Shown: one piece after another, positions 47,101-59,300 of the stretch
Layout of the letters: each line of letters opens with the position of its first letter
Numbering within the stretch: the first letter of the stretch is position 1
DNA from: Boswellia sacra
Taxonomy: Eukaryota; Streptophyta; Magnoliopsida; Sapindales; Burseraceae
DNA length: 64,000 nt
NCBI GenBank assembly: GCA_013180625.2
Contig: SNVD02003451.1
Coordinates: forward strand, 1 to 64,000
Reading direction: 5' to 3'
Notes under the pieces: model-generated
Seen by the model: only the letters and a program-made list of their open reading frames with translations
The model's database searches: none
What the model was told of the DNA's origin: nothing
Translations under genes and position numbers: made by a program

Positions 47101-48300
47101 TATGGTTATTTTAATATGTTTTAAATAATATTGTTTTAATACGTTATATGAGAGCTCAACCTATTTAATATTTGGATTTTGATATTCTATAACGAGAAAA
47201 TTTTTTTTAATGCCATTTCATTATCTAAATTTAAAATTCTATGTAAACTAATATATTGATGATGAACTGAGTTAAAAGAATATATATAAAAATTTAAATT
47301 GATATAGTATATTACAAATAATCTTTCAATCTATTATGATTACATATACTCTAAATGTCTTCCTAATAAATTGTATGAGTATATATATCATGACATTTCA
47401 ATCATGTAAGAACATAAGATGGAGGCACATGCTGAACCCACTCAATTATGTAACTATGAGAGGATTACCAGAAACAACACCTAAAGTCAATGGTAAACCT
47501 AAGGGCGGAAAGGGCCCGACTCCCCCTTGTCCTTTATTAGGTCTGCTAGTGATTTTAGGATTTTTTTAATATTTAATATTTTATTCTATAAAAAATATAT
47601 AAATCTTAAATTAAAATTAATTATTAAGTTTTATTATTAATAAAATTTTAGAGCTTTTTTTTTCCAATAAGTTTACGTGTTATTTGACACCTCTTAGACT
47701 TCCTTTTATTTTTAGCTTTGGCTTATCCACATATTTTTACAAACTCTATCCTTATAAATTTCTATTTATTTGAGAAATCAAATAAAATATTCCATTCTTA
47801 TAAACTTTAATTTTATAAATTTGATTAAAAGGGTTTCTAAGAGAGACGCCAAGGAATCTCACATGAAGCAATCTCACATGATTGATTATGCTGATATTAG
47901 TGTGAGTAATGCACATGATTTAGCCAACAAAAAAAATATTTATATTTCCCAAATTTAAGTTAAAAAAAAAAGGAAGAGAGATAGAGTTAATGACAATCAT
48001 AGTGCGCGACATCCTTTACATTAAATTATTTAAAATAGTACAACTAAGTTAATAGAAAATATAAAAATATCTAAAGACACCACTATATTATTTTCCATTA
48101 TTATTAATATAAAATAATTTCTATAAAAAATAATCAAATACTTGGGTTTTACTATTTAGAAACTATAATGGTAAAAAGAAACAAATAAACTCACAGGTCC
48201 GTAGCCTGCAACGGGGCGAGATCAACATTTTGCCACGTCACAATTTCACTGTACGGAGCCAATTAGATTAACTGACAACGTACAAAACAAAGACAACGTC
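41111..48300. other. Large AT-rich intergenic region
   Basis: I see no convincing gene in these 7 kb. Open frames are short and low-complexity. Visible features are a T-run (about 41889-41910), (AT)n near 42570-42585, and GTGACGAACCAATACATTTTC... at about 46883, followed by GAGGGGCATCACG, resembling the decayed repeat ends near 1205 and 12135. A C-rich remnant, GGGCCCGACTCCCCCTTGTCC, lies at about 47512-47532. Confidence 0.45.
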
Positions 48301-48357
48301 TGTAATATGTCTGGCACCTGTAAAGGCTAAAACAGTAATTCGGCATCTAATGGGTTC

Positions 48358-48374
48358 CACGTCGGCCACGTGTA
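48358..48374 (+). promoter_or_regulatory. Adjacent DRE-like and G-box elements upstream of the synaptotagmin gene
   Basis: CCACGTCGGCCACGTGTAC holds GCCGAC (minus strand, 48361-48366) directly abutting CACGTG (48367-48372), about 240 bp upstream of the ATG. Dehydration/cold-response elements coupled to ABA-response elements act together in plant stress promoters. The assignment rests on motif and position only. Confidence 0.5.
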
Positions 48375-48537
48375 CTCTGGAACTGATCTCTTTTTTGGCA
48401 GTTTCTGAACCGCGTCCAATTTCAGTTGTTCTATCTCGTCCTTGTTAAAAATTTTAACGTCAATATTCTTGATTTCTTATCAAACCATTTTTTTTTAATT
48501 TTTAGTTTTGTTGATCAACCTCGATCACCAATTTTTT

Positions 48538-48540
<3 letters not shown>

Positions 48541-48576
<36 letters not shown>
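48541..48576. repeat. (AT)n microsatellite in the synaptotagmin 5'UTR/promoter
   Basis: About 17 AT dinucleotides lie 30 bases upstream of the start codon. Spurious isoleucine/tyrosine frames arise on both strands. Confidence 0.85.
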
Positions 48577-48578
<2 letters not shown>

Positions 48579-48607
48579 AATTAAACTTATGTTTGGATTC
48601 AAAAGCA

Positions 48608-50569
48608 ATGGGGTTGGTGAGCTTTATTCTGGGAATTATTGGTCTTGGAATTGGAATTCCATTTGGAATTGTTATAGGATATTTCTTATTCATCTGCTCT
48701 GAGGCTACAGATGTTAAGGTAAAATAATATTTTTAATCTTATTTTATTAATTAATTTATTATATATTTTAATTTCTTGTTTCTTTGTTCATCTGGTTACC
48801 ACTACGTGATCATATAAAAATTTTCTAACGTGATTCATTAGCTTTCTAGTCTGTTACTTGACAATGGGTAAACAATCATATGATTGTAAAAATCTATGAA
48901 ATATGACTACATCGGATTATTGCATAACTGGGATAAATTTATTTGAGAATGGATAATGGCATTTGTTTTCATGTCTCCAATATTATACTTGGAGTTGAAA
49001 GCTGATGGTTTATGATATTTTATGGGAAAATTTGATGTGATAGAAGTAAAAATTTGATGCATTATTTGTTTGCAGGACCCGATCATCCGGCCAGTTGATG
49101 AGTTGGATACAAGCTCTTTGCTTGATCTTTTACCTGAAATTCCTTTGTGGGTGAAGCAGCCAAGTTATGAAAGAGTGAGTTCTAAGTTACACTTCCTTGT
49201 AATTAATGTAGTCTTTGTGATTCTTGGTAGACTTTCTAATTATATGTGTGTAATTCTGCAGATTGACTGGTTGAACAAGTTTTTATCTGATATGTGGCCT
49301 TACCTAGACAAGGTGAATAAGACAAATTTTTATACTTTTTGTATTGTATTGTATGTGTATGCAAATAGTTCACTTACGGGTTGAGTTTACTTCTCCTGCA
49401 GGCAATATGTGGTATTGTGAGAAGCAAAGTGGAGCCTGTATTTGCAGAGTACATTGGCAAGTTTCCAACGAATTCAGTGGCGTTTAAGAGTCTGAATCTT
49501 GGATCTCTTCCTCCCACAGTTCATGGTAAGTGCAGAAGAATATTTAAAGTCTGAGACAGTCAATTGTTTTTATGGAGGAGTGTTGTTAAGAATTTAGAAG
49601 AAAGGGGTTGGTCAGTAGGCTGCAGGGTAGCATTAGGATGATGTCCCAACTGTAAATCAACTTTTATGCAGATATCTTGTCATATTGACTCACTAGCTTT
49701 GGAAATACTTCGGTTAGTTGATTTGACTATGTCAGCGCATTCATTAAACTGACAGGTATCAAAGTGTCTGAAACTAATGAAAATGAGCTAGTACTTGAGC
49801 CTGCGATCAGATGGGCTGGGAATCCTGACATAACATTGGTGTTGAAATTAGCCTCCCTACATATCACCCTACAGGTTAGAAGAGCTTCTAGACCTTTAGT
49901 CTTAACAGTAGTTTAGTTGGGTGTTTGATTGACTAATTAGAAAGTTAATGATCTTCCATCATGATTCCAATTGCATTTCACTCAAATTTTGTTTCCTCAT
50001 ATGCTCTATACATAAGTCAACATGTCTTTATTAACATTAAATAAAATGAATTTTAGTATCTGAACAATTTTATCTCTTATTTATTTCTTCATTGACTCAT
50101 GACATTACGTTGGCGAAGTAAGCTAAGGGGATAGAACTCGGTATAAATATTAACTAATATCGTTTTCTTGAGCCCTGAAGATTCCTTACTAGTTTTAATG
50201 CTTGTGTAAGACTTATCTTTAAAAATGTCTGTTGTCAGCTGTTGGATGTACAAATATACGCAGCACCTCGGATCGTTTTGAAGCCTCTGGTGCCAGCATT
50301 CCCTTGTTTTGCTAATATATCAGTATCCTTGATGGAGAAGGTACGTGCTGGTACAAAAATTGACTAGTTTAGCAAATATAAAACTTCTTGCTTGCGATAG
50401 AAACTTATCAGTTATGAACTTCCAATAATGTAGTGACAGAGATGAGGGTTGACATATATTTGTTTATGAATACATGTTAAATTTAAATGCAGCCGAAAGT
50501 TGACTTTGGGCTGAAGTTAGTGGGAGGCGATATAATGGCTATCCCAGGCTTGTACCAATTTGTTCAGGT

Positions 50570-50606
<37 letters not shown>

Positions 50607-53125
50607 GTGGCTTTGCTTAGGCCATCTGGTTGTTTCAACATTTGGATAAAGGGTTTACCTTCTTTCCATCAAACCGTTTGATTAGATCACTGACTTTTGC
50701 ACTCTTAATCAACACATGATGGTACAACAGTTGTCAGTTAGACTTTAATTTCTAAGTATTCTATTGGGATTTGTTTAGAAATTTCTTGAGCTCTTGGTTG
50801 ACCTTTGGGAAAATAGCTAACGTGAATATAACACAAGAATAAACTAGAGAACACGCTTAGGACTACTAATTCTAATTAATCAGAAAACAATTAGGAATCC
50901 TACCTATCTGTGTTATTTACCTTTTCAGTTGACTTTCTGTATGACTTCTGAATTTCTGGAAGCATATACTTTTTTATTGCTTCACAAGAAAGCCATTTAT
51001 TTTTGGCTTAATATGATAGGATAAGTTTGAATGGGGTTAACATTCTAACAGTACCAAATTTACTAAATTCAAAATTTTGGTTTATGAAAGAGATGAAGAG
51101 GACAAGCACCTTTCTCCATTATGTAACCCAATGAATTAAAGTTGGACTGAGCGCTTAAATACCTAAAAACTAATGGTGTATTTACTAGTTTCAATGCTGT
51201 GCCTCACAACGAGAAACTTCAAAATTCCAAGAATGGACTTGGAGCAATTTTTATTTGAGATTCTTATTCTGACAGTTTTTGGTTGAAATACTAATTATTA
51301 CAACACATGGAGAGCATTGTTTATGATTTTCTACTTTTAGCAAACTACTAGTGTTTCGGTAAATTTATGCATTCCAGAGGGGTGTGTGTATGCACGGTTT
51401 TTAATTTGTAACATTACGAAATTGTTCTGAGAATTATCTAAGTCTGGAGCTTTGGTCCTTTTCTATTTGAATCTTGAATAGAAAAATAGTTACAATTACC
51501 AAAAGACATGATTTTTGTTGCACCACCTTAAGGAATTATTATTCTGGTGCCAGCAGGAAACTATAAGGAAACAGATTGCTAACCTATATCTCTGGCCTCA
51601 AACTCTTGACATACCGATTCTGGATTGTTCACTGTAAGTTTATATGCAAATGCAGCATTGTTAAAAATAAATTTTAATATGAACAACAATAATACTCAAC
51701 TATGCCTTAATCTCAAACTTCTTTTGTTCTTTCTTTCACCCAAAGAGGTGCTATAAAGAAGCCTGTGGGCATACTGCATGTAAAGGTTGTTCGGGCACAT
51801 AAACTCTTGAAGATGGACTTATTTGGAGCTTCTGATCCCTATGTTGAACTCAGTTTAAGTGGGGAGAGGCTTCCAGCGAAGAAAACTTCTATTAAGATGA
51901 AGAACCTGAACCCTGAATGGAATGAGGACTTCAAGCTTACAATAAAGGACCCTCAGTCTCAAGTTCTTCATTTACATGTCTATGACTGGGAGAAGGTTTT
52001 GTATACAGCAGCTTCTACTTCAGAAGGAAATACTATTAGCAGAAGTTATTTATTTTTTGGGGTAACATGTCAGATGGTGTATAAGGAATGTAACTGGAAA
52101 TTTGGCAGCATTTGGCTCCTTAGGTAGTATATGTGTGATACACATGGTGCCAAAAAATCTGTTAATGAACATTAAATCGGTGGTTGAACATAGTTTGGAC
52201 TACTATTGGAATCCAATGTTAGAACAAATTTATTCTATTATTTTGGAAAATGAGTATGCATTGAGAGTTAAAAGTTTCAGTTTTTTGATTTCACAGGTTG
52301 GAGCACATGACAAGTTAGGAATGCAGGTTGTTCCACTGAAATCTCTTACTCCAAATGAGACTAAAGAATTCACACTTAATCTGCTGAAGAACACAAATCC
52401 TAATGATCCCCAAAACAAGAAATGCAGAGGGCAACTTGTGGTTGAGATGAAATTTAATCTTTTTAGGGAAGACAGTGAAAGATATAGTTGTGCTCTAGAC
52501 AAGCATCTAAGGAAGGAAAATGAGGTCAGAAAGTCAACTGAATGTATTTCCTTTGGAGCCGGATTGTTAATGGTTACAGTTCAAAGAGCTGAGGACGTTG
52601 AAGGGAAGCATCACAATAACCCTTATGCTTTGATCATGTTTAGAGGAGAACTGAAGAAAACAAAGGTGTATATCTTTCTCTTTTAGCTCTATAAACGAAA
52701 GATCAGGGGTGATGTATATATGATGCCCATTCATCTCATCTTACGATTGAATGTGCTTTTGCTCAGATGATCAGGAAATCCCAGGATCCTTGTTGGAATG
52801 AAGAGTTTCAGTTTTTGCTAGAAGAGGCTCCTTTAAAGGAGCAGATTCATATTGAAGTAATGACCAAGAAGACAGGCTTAAGTTTCAGAAAGAAGGTAGT
52901 ATCACCATTTGCTCCCGTTTTTCTATTTTTCAGGCTTAGCTTGTTTCCTTGTATTCACAATCTAACTACATTCCCTGGTCATTGTAAATTATTTAGCAAT
53001 CACTAGGATATGTTGATATTAATCTGATTGACGTCGTGTACAACGGGCGCATCAAAGAGAAGTACCATCTGATTAATTCAAGGAATGGAGTCCTACATGT
53101 TGACATGAGATGGAAAACGATTTGA
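48608..53125 (+). CDS. SYT3: SYT3-like synaptotagmin (SMP plus two C2 domains)
   Basis: Twelve coding exons: 48608-48718, 49076-49174, 49262-49312, 49402-49525, 49756-49874, 50239-50340, 50493-50567, 51557-51633, 51746-51995, 52297-52665, 52767-52895 and 52997-53125. All have GT-AG borders and consistent phase, giving 544 codons, as expected (about 540). Residues 1-28 are an N-terminal membrane hairpin (VSFILGIIGLGIGIPFGIVI). Residues ~65-245 are the SMP lipid-transfer domain (PEIPLWVKQP, WPYLDKAICG, LEPAIRWAGNP, PCFANISVSLMEKPKVDFGL). C2A carries its Ca-binding loops (KMDLFGASDPYVELSL, LNPEWNEDF, VYDWEK). In C2B, EDVEGKHHNNPYALI lacks loop aspartates, suggesting Ca-independent binding. Plant SYTs tether ER to plasma membrane and move diacylglycerol under stress. 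Words such as GASDPYV and NSRNG fit SYT3 better than SYT1. Confidence 0.92.
50571..50601. repeat. (CT)n microsatellite at the start of synaptotagmin intron 7
   Basis: About 15 CT dinucleotides begin four bases after the donor TTCAG|GTG. Confidence 0.85.
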
Positions 53126-54748
53126 GAAGCATTAACATGGTGGCTGCATGCTGCAAATCAATCAGTTTTGGGTATGCTCGTCCCGTAAGGGCTGTACATT
53201 AATTATCAGATAGTGTACATAGGCATACTATTTGACTCATGTTACAGAAACGCAAAAACAGGAACGAGGTTTAACGCAGACACATGTTTCTCCAGCAAAA
53301 GTTATTTTGTGTTGTGAGATACTGTTGTATCACAGTTGAAAAGCATTATTTTGTAGCAGTGGCTCAAACGGAAGCCAAAGTTCTTTCATTTAACAACAAA
53401 CGCATTATTTGCCGTGGAAGAGAATTTCTGTATATTTGATTTCCTACTGACCTAGCCAACACGCATGTGGATTATTGGATCTGTGGAGGAGTTTGTGGAA
53501 TCTTTTAGAAATACCAAAAAAATTGTTTACGTAATTGTATTTAGTTAAAATTAAATTTAATAGGAGAGCCGAGAGTCTAGTAAGTGGAGTCATGGAATGC
53601 AAAGTATATATAATATAATCGAGTGCAGTGGGTAATTATGGAATTAAAATTTGATTTACATGATGGTAAAGGTAATATGCACGTTGAATTGCCACCACTT
53701 GTCATTAGTAAAATCTTAGAAGTGAAAAAATTAAATTCTAAAGAGTCAATTTACCTTACATCAACGCAAACCAATGTCTCTATTGTACTAAATAAAGTCA
53801 ACAACGTACCTTCATATGATAAACCAGCCATGGTGATTGCTTCTTGCTTGACGCCCAAAAGTGGGGCTGCAAAAGAGGCGTGAACGTGCCGAGTAAGTGG
53901 AGAGAGAAGTTCGGGAACACTGCCTCATTGCTATTAGCCCGTTGGAGTAAATCGTAACGGGCCTATTTACTTAGATATATATACAGATGAGGGAAGGTAA
54001 AGACTTTTTATATGACGTTAATTTACAGAAAAGATCCTTTCATCACGGATCCAAAAAATCACACTAGGTTATATCTGACCTTAATTATAATATATGTCCA
54101 TATAACTCATTATCAAAATAGTGATAATATAAAACCAAGAAGTTTAGGCATGCTCTCTAATGTCTAACGTTAGCTATATTTAATTTGGTATAGAATGTTT
54201 ATGTTAGGTCCATCTTATGTGCAATAAATAAAACATTTAAGTGTAATTTATCGGAGGAACTTGTAATTGGTATTTCTGACCATTTACGAAAAGTTCAATT
54301 ATACCCCTCATTTAATTGAGTAACCCTCTTGGAGGTTAGAAGAATTCAGGAATTTCGACTTCCAAAGACTACTACTTTATTGACGGATATCTCTTCCGAG
54401 AAGTTAACCAGTTACCATCGCCCGGAAGCAGGTTTGCCCGCATCTTTACGTGACACGTTTTTATGGTTGGAAGCATGGATCAAATGACACGTGGCGTTTG
54501 AATCGGAAGAGACAAATCACACCAAATCGCACCTCCAGATCCAGAACATGTGACAAATGTAGGAAGGATCCGGACCTCCAACTGCAGTAGCAAGATAATG
54601 CCACCTGGACCCAATGAATGCATAGGAATGATTACATACGTGAACCTCAATTTATAATTTATAAAGATTAATTTTGGGTAAAGGGTCAGTCTACAGTGCG
54701 CCGTGACTGTAGCTTTCATAGTGCTGCCATTTGGCAGCCACTCAACAG
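53126..54748. other. Synaptotagmin 3'UTR and intergenic DNA
   Basis: The first 300 bases are probably 3'UTR. An 86-codon frame at 53623-53883 has no recognisable family and I do not call it. Two ACGTG motifs (GTGACACG near 54450, GACACGTGGC near 54486) lie further on without an obvious gene. Confidence 0.4.
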
Positions 54749-54756
54749 CTGTAACC
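54749..54756. repeat. 8-bp target duplication CTGTAACC (left)
   Basis: It is identical to 55320-55327. Confidence 0.85.
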
Positions 54757-55319
54757 TAGACTTGGACATTTACCCCGATCCTATCACTGACTCGATTGAA
54801 ATCGATCTTAACGGGACGGATCCTGTCCCGGATCACTGTAAGGGACAGGTACGGAACTGTATAGAGTCTATCTCATCCAGGGCGGGTCTTACCTCTAGAC
54901 CCGTTGGACCCGTCCCGCCCCGCACAGTTAAAGGTATAAATGAAAAAATTCAAAATATAAGGACTTAGAAAATTTTAAGGGGTTATTTTGTTAAATTTTA
55001 ATATATAAAAACTTTCAGAATATATTTGTTTTTTATTTTTTTGGATTTTTGGCCGTGACGTAAGCATGTTGATGATATCGTATGAAATTATGGATGGACT
55101 TAAAAGAAATATTGTGAGTGATGAGATTAAAAAATATAAATATTATGGGGTGTAAATAAAATTTTGTGGGACGGGGCGGGGCGGGACGGGTATGGATCTG
55201 GCTCTTTTTTTTCTGCCCCGCCCCGCCCCATTACGGGGCAGGGCGGGACAGAAAAAAAGAGATGGGACGGGGCTAGATACTTGCCGCCCCGTACCCGCCC
55301 CGCCCTGGTACCAAGCCTA
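54757..55319. mobile_element. hAT-like MITE with GC-rich arms
   Basis: This 563-bp element has ends TAGACTTGG and CCAAGCCTA (imperfect inverted copies) and a perfect 8-bp duplication CTGTAACC on both sides, which is diagnostic of hAT-type insertion. Its left arm (CCCGTCCCGCCCCGCACAGT then an AT-rich block) and right arm (GACGGGGCGGGGCGGGACGG) match those of the elements at 1-191, 1789-3176 and 59301-60420. It has no coding capacity. The 78-codon frame at 55192-55428 runs across the right end and is not a gene. Confidence 0.85.
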
Positions 55320-55327
55320 CTGTAACC
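55320..55327. repeat. 8-bp target duplication CTGTAACC (right)
   Basis: It matches 54749-54756. Confidence 0.85.
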
Positions 55328-55539
55328 TGCTTAAGCAGGTTTCCCTCCACCGGGACTGTATACAGGAAGTATCACTGTTCATGCTACTAGAGGCACTACA
55401 TATAAACATTGTTTGTACAGCAAAATGACAAAAAATATTAAAATATATTAATTAATTTTTGGAATTAGTGTTTTATTATTTTTGAGGTGTTAAAATTTTC
55501 TCCTCGGAATGCTCATTTTACAAATCGGGATCTCGTTTT

Positions 55540-57300
55540 AAAGAACTCGGAAACAACATTTTATTTTTGGAGAACGAATCTGAGTCCGCTCCCCCAATCC
55601 ATGGGCACGCCGTCGTCCTCTGAAAAGCGCCCTCAGTAGTGGGAAGTGAAAAGAAGGTGTCATAAATACCCCTAAAACGTTAAAATACACAAGGTTTTCG
55701 CCTTCAACTCGATTATATATATTTCTTACAGGAAGACTTCTTTTAAAACCCGGGAATGGGCTTTATACAAGTTGGGAATGATCATATATAGTCCATTCAA
55801 CTTGCGCGCCCCAATACACACTTTATCATCCTCTCAAAGGTATCCTCCGCAATTGGAACGACGAAAAATGTGCCATGAATTCCCTTGAAATGCCAAAATA
55901 CGAAAATTTTTCTCCTTGAACTTGACTACGTATATTCCATCCGCAACGCTTCTTTTACAACTTGAGAATTGGTTTTATACAAATCGAGAACTAGCACACA
56001 CTTTTCTGGGAATAGTTCGATTCCACTCCCCCATCCCACACGCACGCCATCACCCCTCTCAAAGGCATCCTCCCCATGTCGCAATGACATAAAACGTGAC
56101 ATAAATACTCCCAAAACAGCACTATATGCAAGGTTTTGGCATTCAACCCGACTATGTATATTCCTTCCTAGGACGTCTCTTATACAACTTGGTAACCAGT
56201 TTTATAGATGATGAGAACAAGTATACAATTTTCTAAGAACAATCCAATTCTGCTCCCTCGCCCAATACGAACACCGTCATCCTCTCAGAGGCATCCTCCG
56301 CAGTTGAAAATGAAAAAAAAGTCCGAAATCCCCATGAAATGCCAAAATATGCGAGGTCTTTTCGAGAAACCCGACTATGTATATTCCTTCTAGGAACGCC
56401 TGTTTTACAGCCAGGGATCTTACGTTATATAAGCCGGGAAGAAGCATACACTTTTCGTGGACACCTCCGATTTCGCTCATACGCCTTGTACACACACATT
56501 CATCATCTCAAAGGCATCATTTGCGGTTGGAAACATCGAAAAATATGGCATGAATACCCCCGAAATGCTAAAATACACATGCTTTTCCGCCGTCAACCCA
56601 CCTTTATATATTTCCAAAGGACGCCCCCTTTTCAACTTGGGAACTGCATTTATAAGAGTCGGTAGCGCCCCTTTTACAAGTCGGGTTCCTCACTTTAAGA
56701 AGTCGAGAACAAGCATATACTTTGCAGGATGACTCTGATTTTGCCTCCCGGCAAAATGGGCGCGTCGTCAACCTTCATTGTCATCCTTCCCACTTTGAAA
56801 TGTTTGTATATGTGTCACCAATATGGCCGAAATGCCAAAATATTCATGACAAGAATGCCACTATGTAAATTCCTTGGGAACGCCCCTTTTAGAAGTCGGG
56901 ATCCCGCTTTATGGAAGTCGGGAATCTAATCCTTTTTGGGACGAGTTTGATTCCGTTGTCCCGAGCCAAGGACAAGTGTTTTTCCCCTTAAAATCATCCT
57001 TCTCATTACGAAATGACCAAATACGTGAAATTTGCATGGGGGATAGGCCAAATTATGCATCATTCTCCCTTCCACCTCGCTAAATATGTTCCTCTGGGAA
57101 TTCCATTTTGACGAGTATCTTGCCTTTCAAAAGTCAGGATCCATGCTCACCCTTCTCGAGACGACTTCGATTGCACTTACTCGCCCTAACGACATGCCCT
57201 CCTCCTTTCAAAGTCTTCCTTCTCTGTACAAAATGACTAAATACTTGACACGTAGATGCTTGAAATGTCAATGGTTTATGTCACTCCTAACTCTCTAAAA
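55540..57300. repeat. Degenerate tandem array, about 220-bp unit, about 8 copies
   Basis: The landmark ATCCTCTCAAAGG-type word recurs at about 55611, 55830, 56052, 56278, 56503, 56783, 56991 and 57212, so most spacings are 208-226 bp and one is larger. Other words recur in fixed order: CCGACTATGTATATTCCTTC, AACGCCCCTTTTACAA, GTTGGGAA and CGAAATGCCAAAATA. Copies are well diverged, and no frame is conserved through the array, so it looks like an old satellite or minisatellite. The short open frames in it are by-products. Confidence 0.75.
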
Positions 57301-59292
57301 TATCATATCTAATTCTTTTTAACCTCTTTGTCAGTGATTTTTAGAAAATAATTTAAATTTAAATAAATACACATATAAATTATAATATATTTCCATAAGA
57401 TATTTAGATTATAAATTTTTAAATATTTAATTACTTCAATATAAATGTATTAAAAATATTGATTTACAAAAATTTTTAATATGTCACCAAACAATAGTAA
57501 AGCACAAAAATAAGGACATATGTATAAAAAGTACAATTTTAGATATTTTAAGTCATAAGTTCAAATTAAGAATAAAAAACATAATAATACAATTTACCGA
57601 TATTTTGACTTATTCATACTTCAGTTTATTATGACAATATTATTTCTGATTAATAATCAAAATATATTACTTAAATGTGATAATATATTATAAAATAATA
57701 TTTATTTTATAATTATTATTGAAAAAAAAGATGTGTCCAAAGCCTGGGATAAGGGCATAAGCCTAAAAATTTTTGTGTCGTCCGTTATAAACAAGCCGAT
57801 ACCCCTAAACAAGTCCTTGATTCCACACTGATTTTAGTGTTTAACTAAAGAAAATAAAAAATAAAAATCTACGATAATATAATTATTTATATTTGCATTT
57901 TTTAATGTTGATATTAAGTTAACTATCATAATCTATAGTTTTAAATATTTAATTAATGAATTTATTTTTAATATGTACAAACCCATATTAATACAATATA
58001 AAAAGATTAATGATTAAAGTTTCCATTTAATATTAGTAATAACCTGCTATCTTGAAAGTTGGGGACTATAGTATAAAAAAACTTGGTTTTATCAACCCTT
58101 TACATCCCTCATTTGCATAACCTTCCTAGCACAAAAGACAACTTTTTTTTGTTTGAAATGGTAGTTTTATTAAAATTACCATTATACCCTTAATTTTAAA
58201 TTAATATATAATTATAATTTAACCCCTAATTTTAAATTGACGTAAATCATTTTTACCTTTTTTTTAAATTTAAATAAAATACATTTGCAACCTTAATTTT
58301 AAATTGACAAAAGTCAGCATTTTTCCCTTGCGTTTTAAATTTATGAAAAATTAAAATTTTGTCCCTACTAATTGATTCACTTGAAATTACTCTTTTATCC
58401 CTAAAAATATATTGGACAATATAAATTTAATTATAAAAGTAATTCTTAAAACTTAAAGCCATAATAAAAATACATCACTAATGAACTTTAAAATTTTATA
58501 TATCATCCATCAATAAAATTTCAACATTTCATTCATAACAATAAAAAATAAAAAAAAAACTATTTACAACTAGACCCGAGTAGCATTATCTAGCTCTAAA
58601 AAAATTGATAAAACAACTCCACCTTCCAGTTAATTAACCTTGCCCTACAACAAAAATAAATTAAAACCATTTTAGACCCACAAATGAGTAAATAAAATCT
58701 TGAATATTGACTATTAATAGCAAGAAAAAGCATATAAAAGCACAAACAACAGATCATAAATAAGTACATTTAAGAAGATCCAAGAAATTTTAATAATTAT
58801 CTCTTAATTAAAAAGTTTTGACATGAAAATAGCCATTATGAACCTACTTGCCCATTCTACTTAGTTGTGTAATAAAACGGTTTATCCTAACAAAGTATTC
58901 CCTGTATCAAAATATCTGTAATGATAACAATTAGGCAGAACCAATAAACCAAGAATAGCCTCTTTTGTTAGGATAAATGTCATTTCATTCCTTTAAATCT
59001 TCTTATTAAACTAAGCTGCTAGTAGCCTGGCCATATGCTCTTCTAACACTGTTATTCTTAAATTTAAAATAAATTTTCTATAATTTCATGTAATTTCTAA
59101 TTCTAATTATGGAGACCTTCAAAAGAAAACAGAACTTGATGCCATATGAACATAAAGGATTCGAAATTCCCTCATTTAGAATAAGATTCAGAGACATTTA
59201 TTGGATGTTCCAATTTCGGTCCACCACCATAAAAGATACTAAAGAATAGGACAAGCATATCAAACTTTCAGTTTGGGTGCCCCCACAGGCCA
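57301..59292. other. Intergenic, AT-rich
   Basis: No gene is recognised in these 2 kb. At 58140-58400, repeated phrases (AATTTTAAATTGAC, ACCATTATACCCTTAATTTT) suggest a decayed repeat. Confidence 0.4.
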
Positions 59293-59300
59293 TCCATGCT
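59293..59300. repeat. Target duplication TCCATGCT (left)
   Basis: It matches TCCATGCA at 60421-60428 in 7 of 8 positions. Confidence 0.65.

Noticed and set aside
51996..52296. Read-through of synaptotagmin exon 9 into about 44 extra codons
   Set aside because: The exon has a GT donor after VYDWEK, and the downstream acceptor at 52296 restores C2A in frame. It is an intron.
53623..53883. 86-codon frame downstream of the synaptotagmin gene
   Set aside because: It has no recognisable family, no promoter or splice context, and its length is possible by chance.
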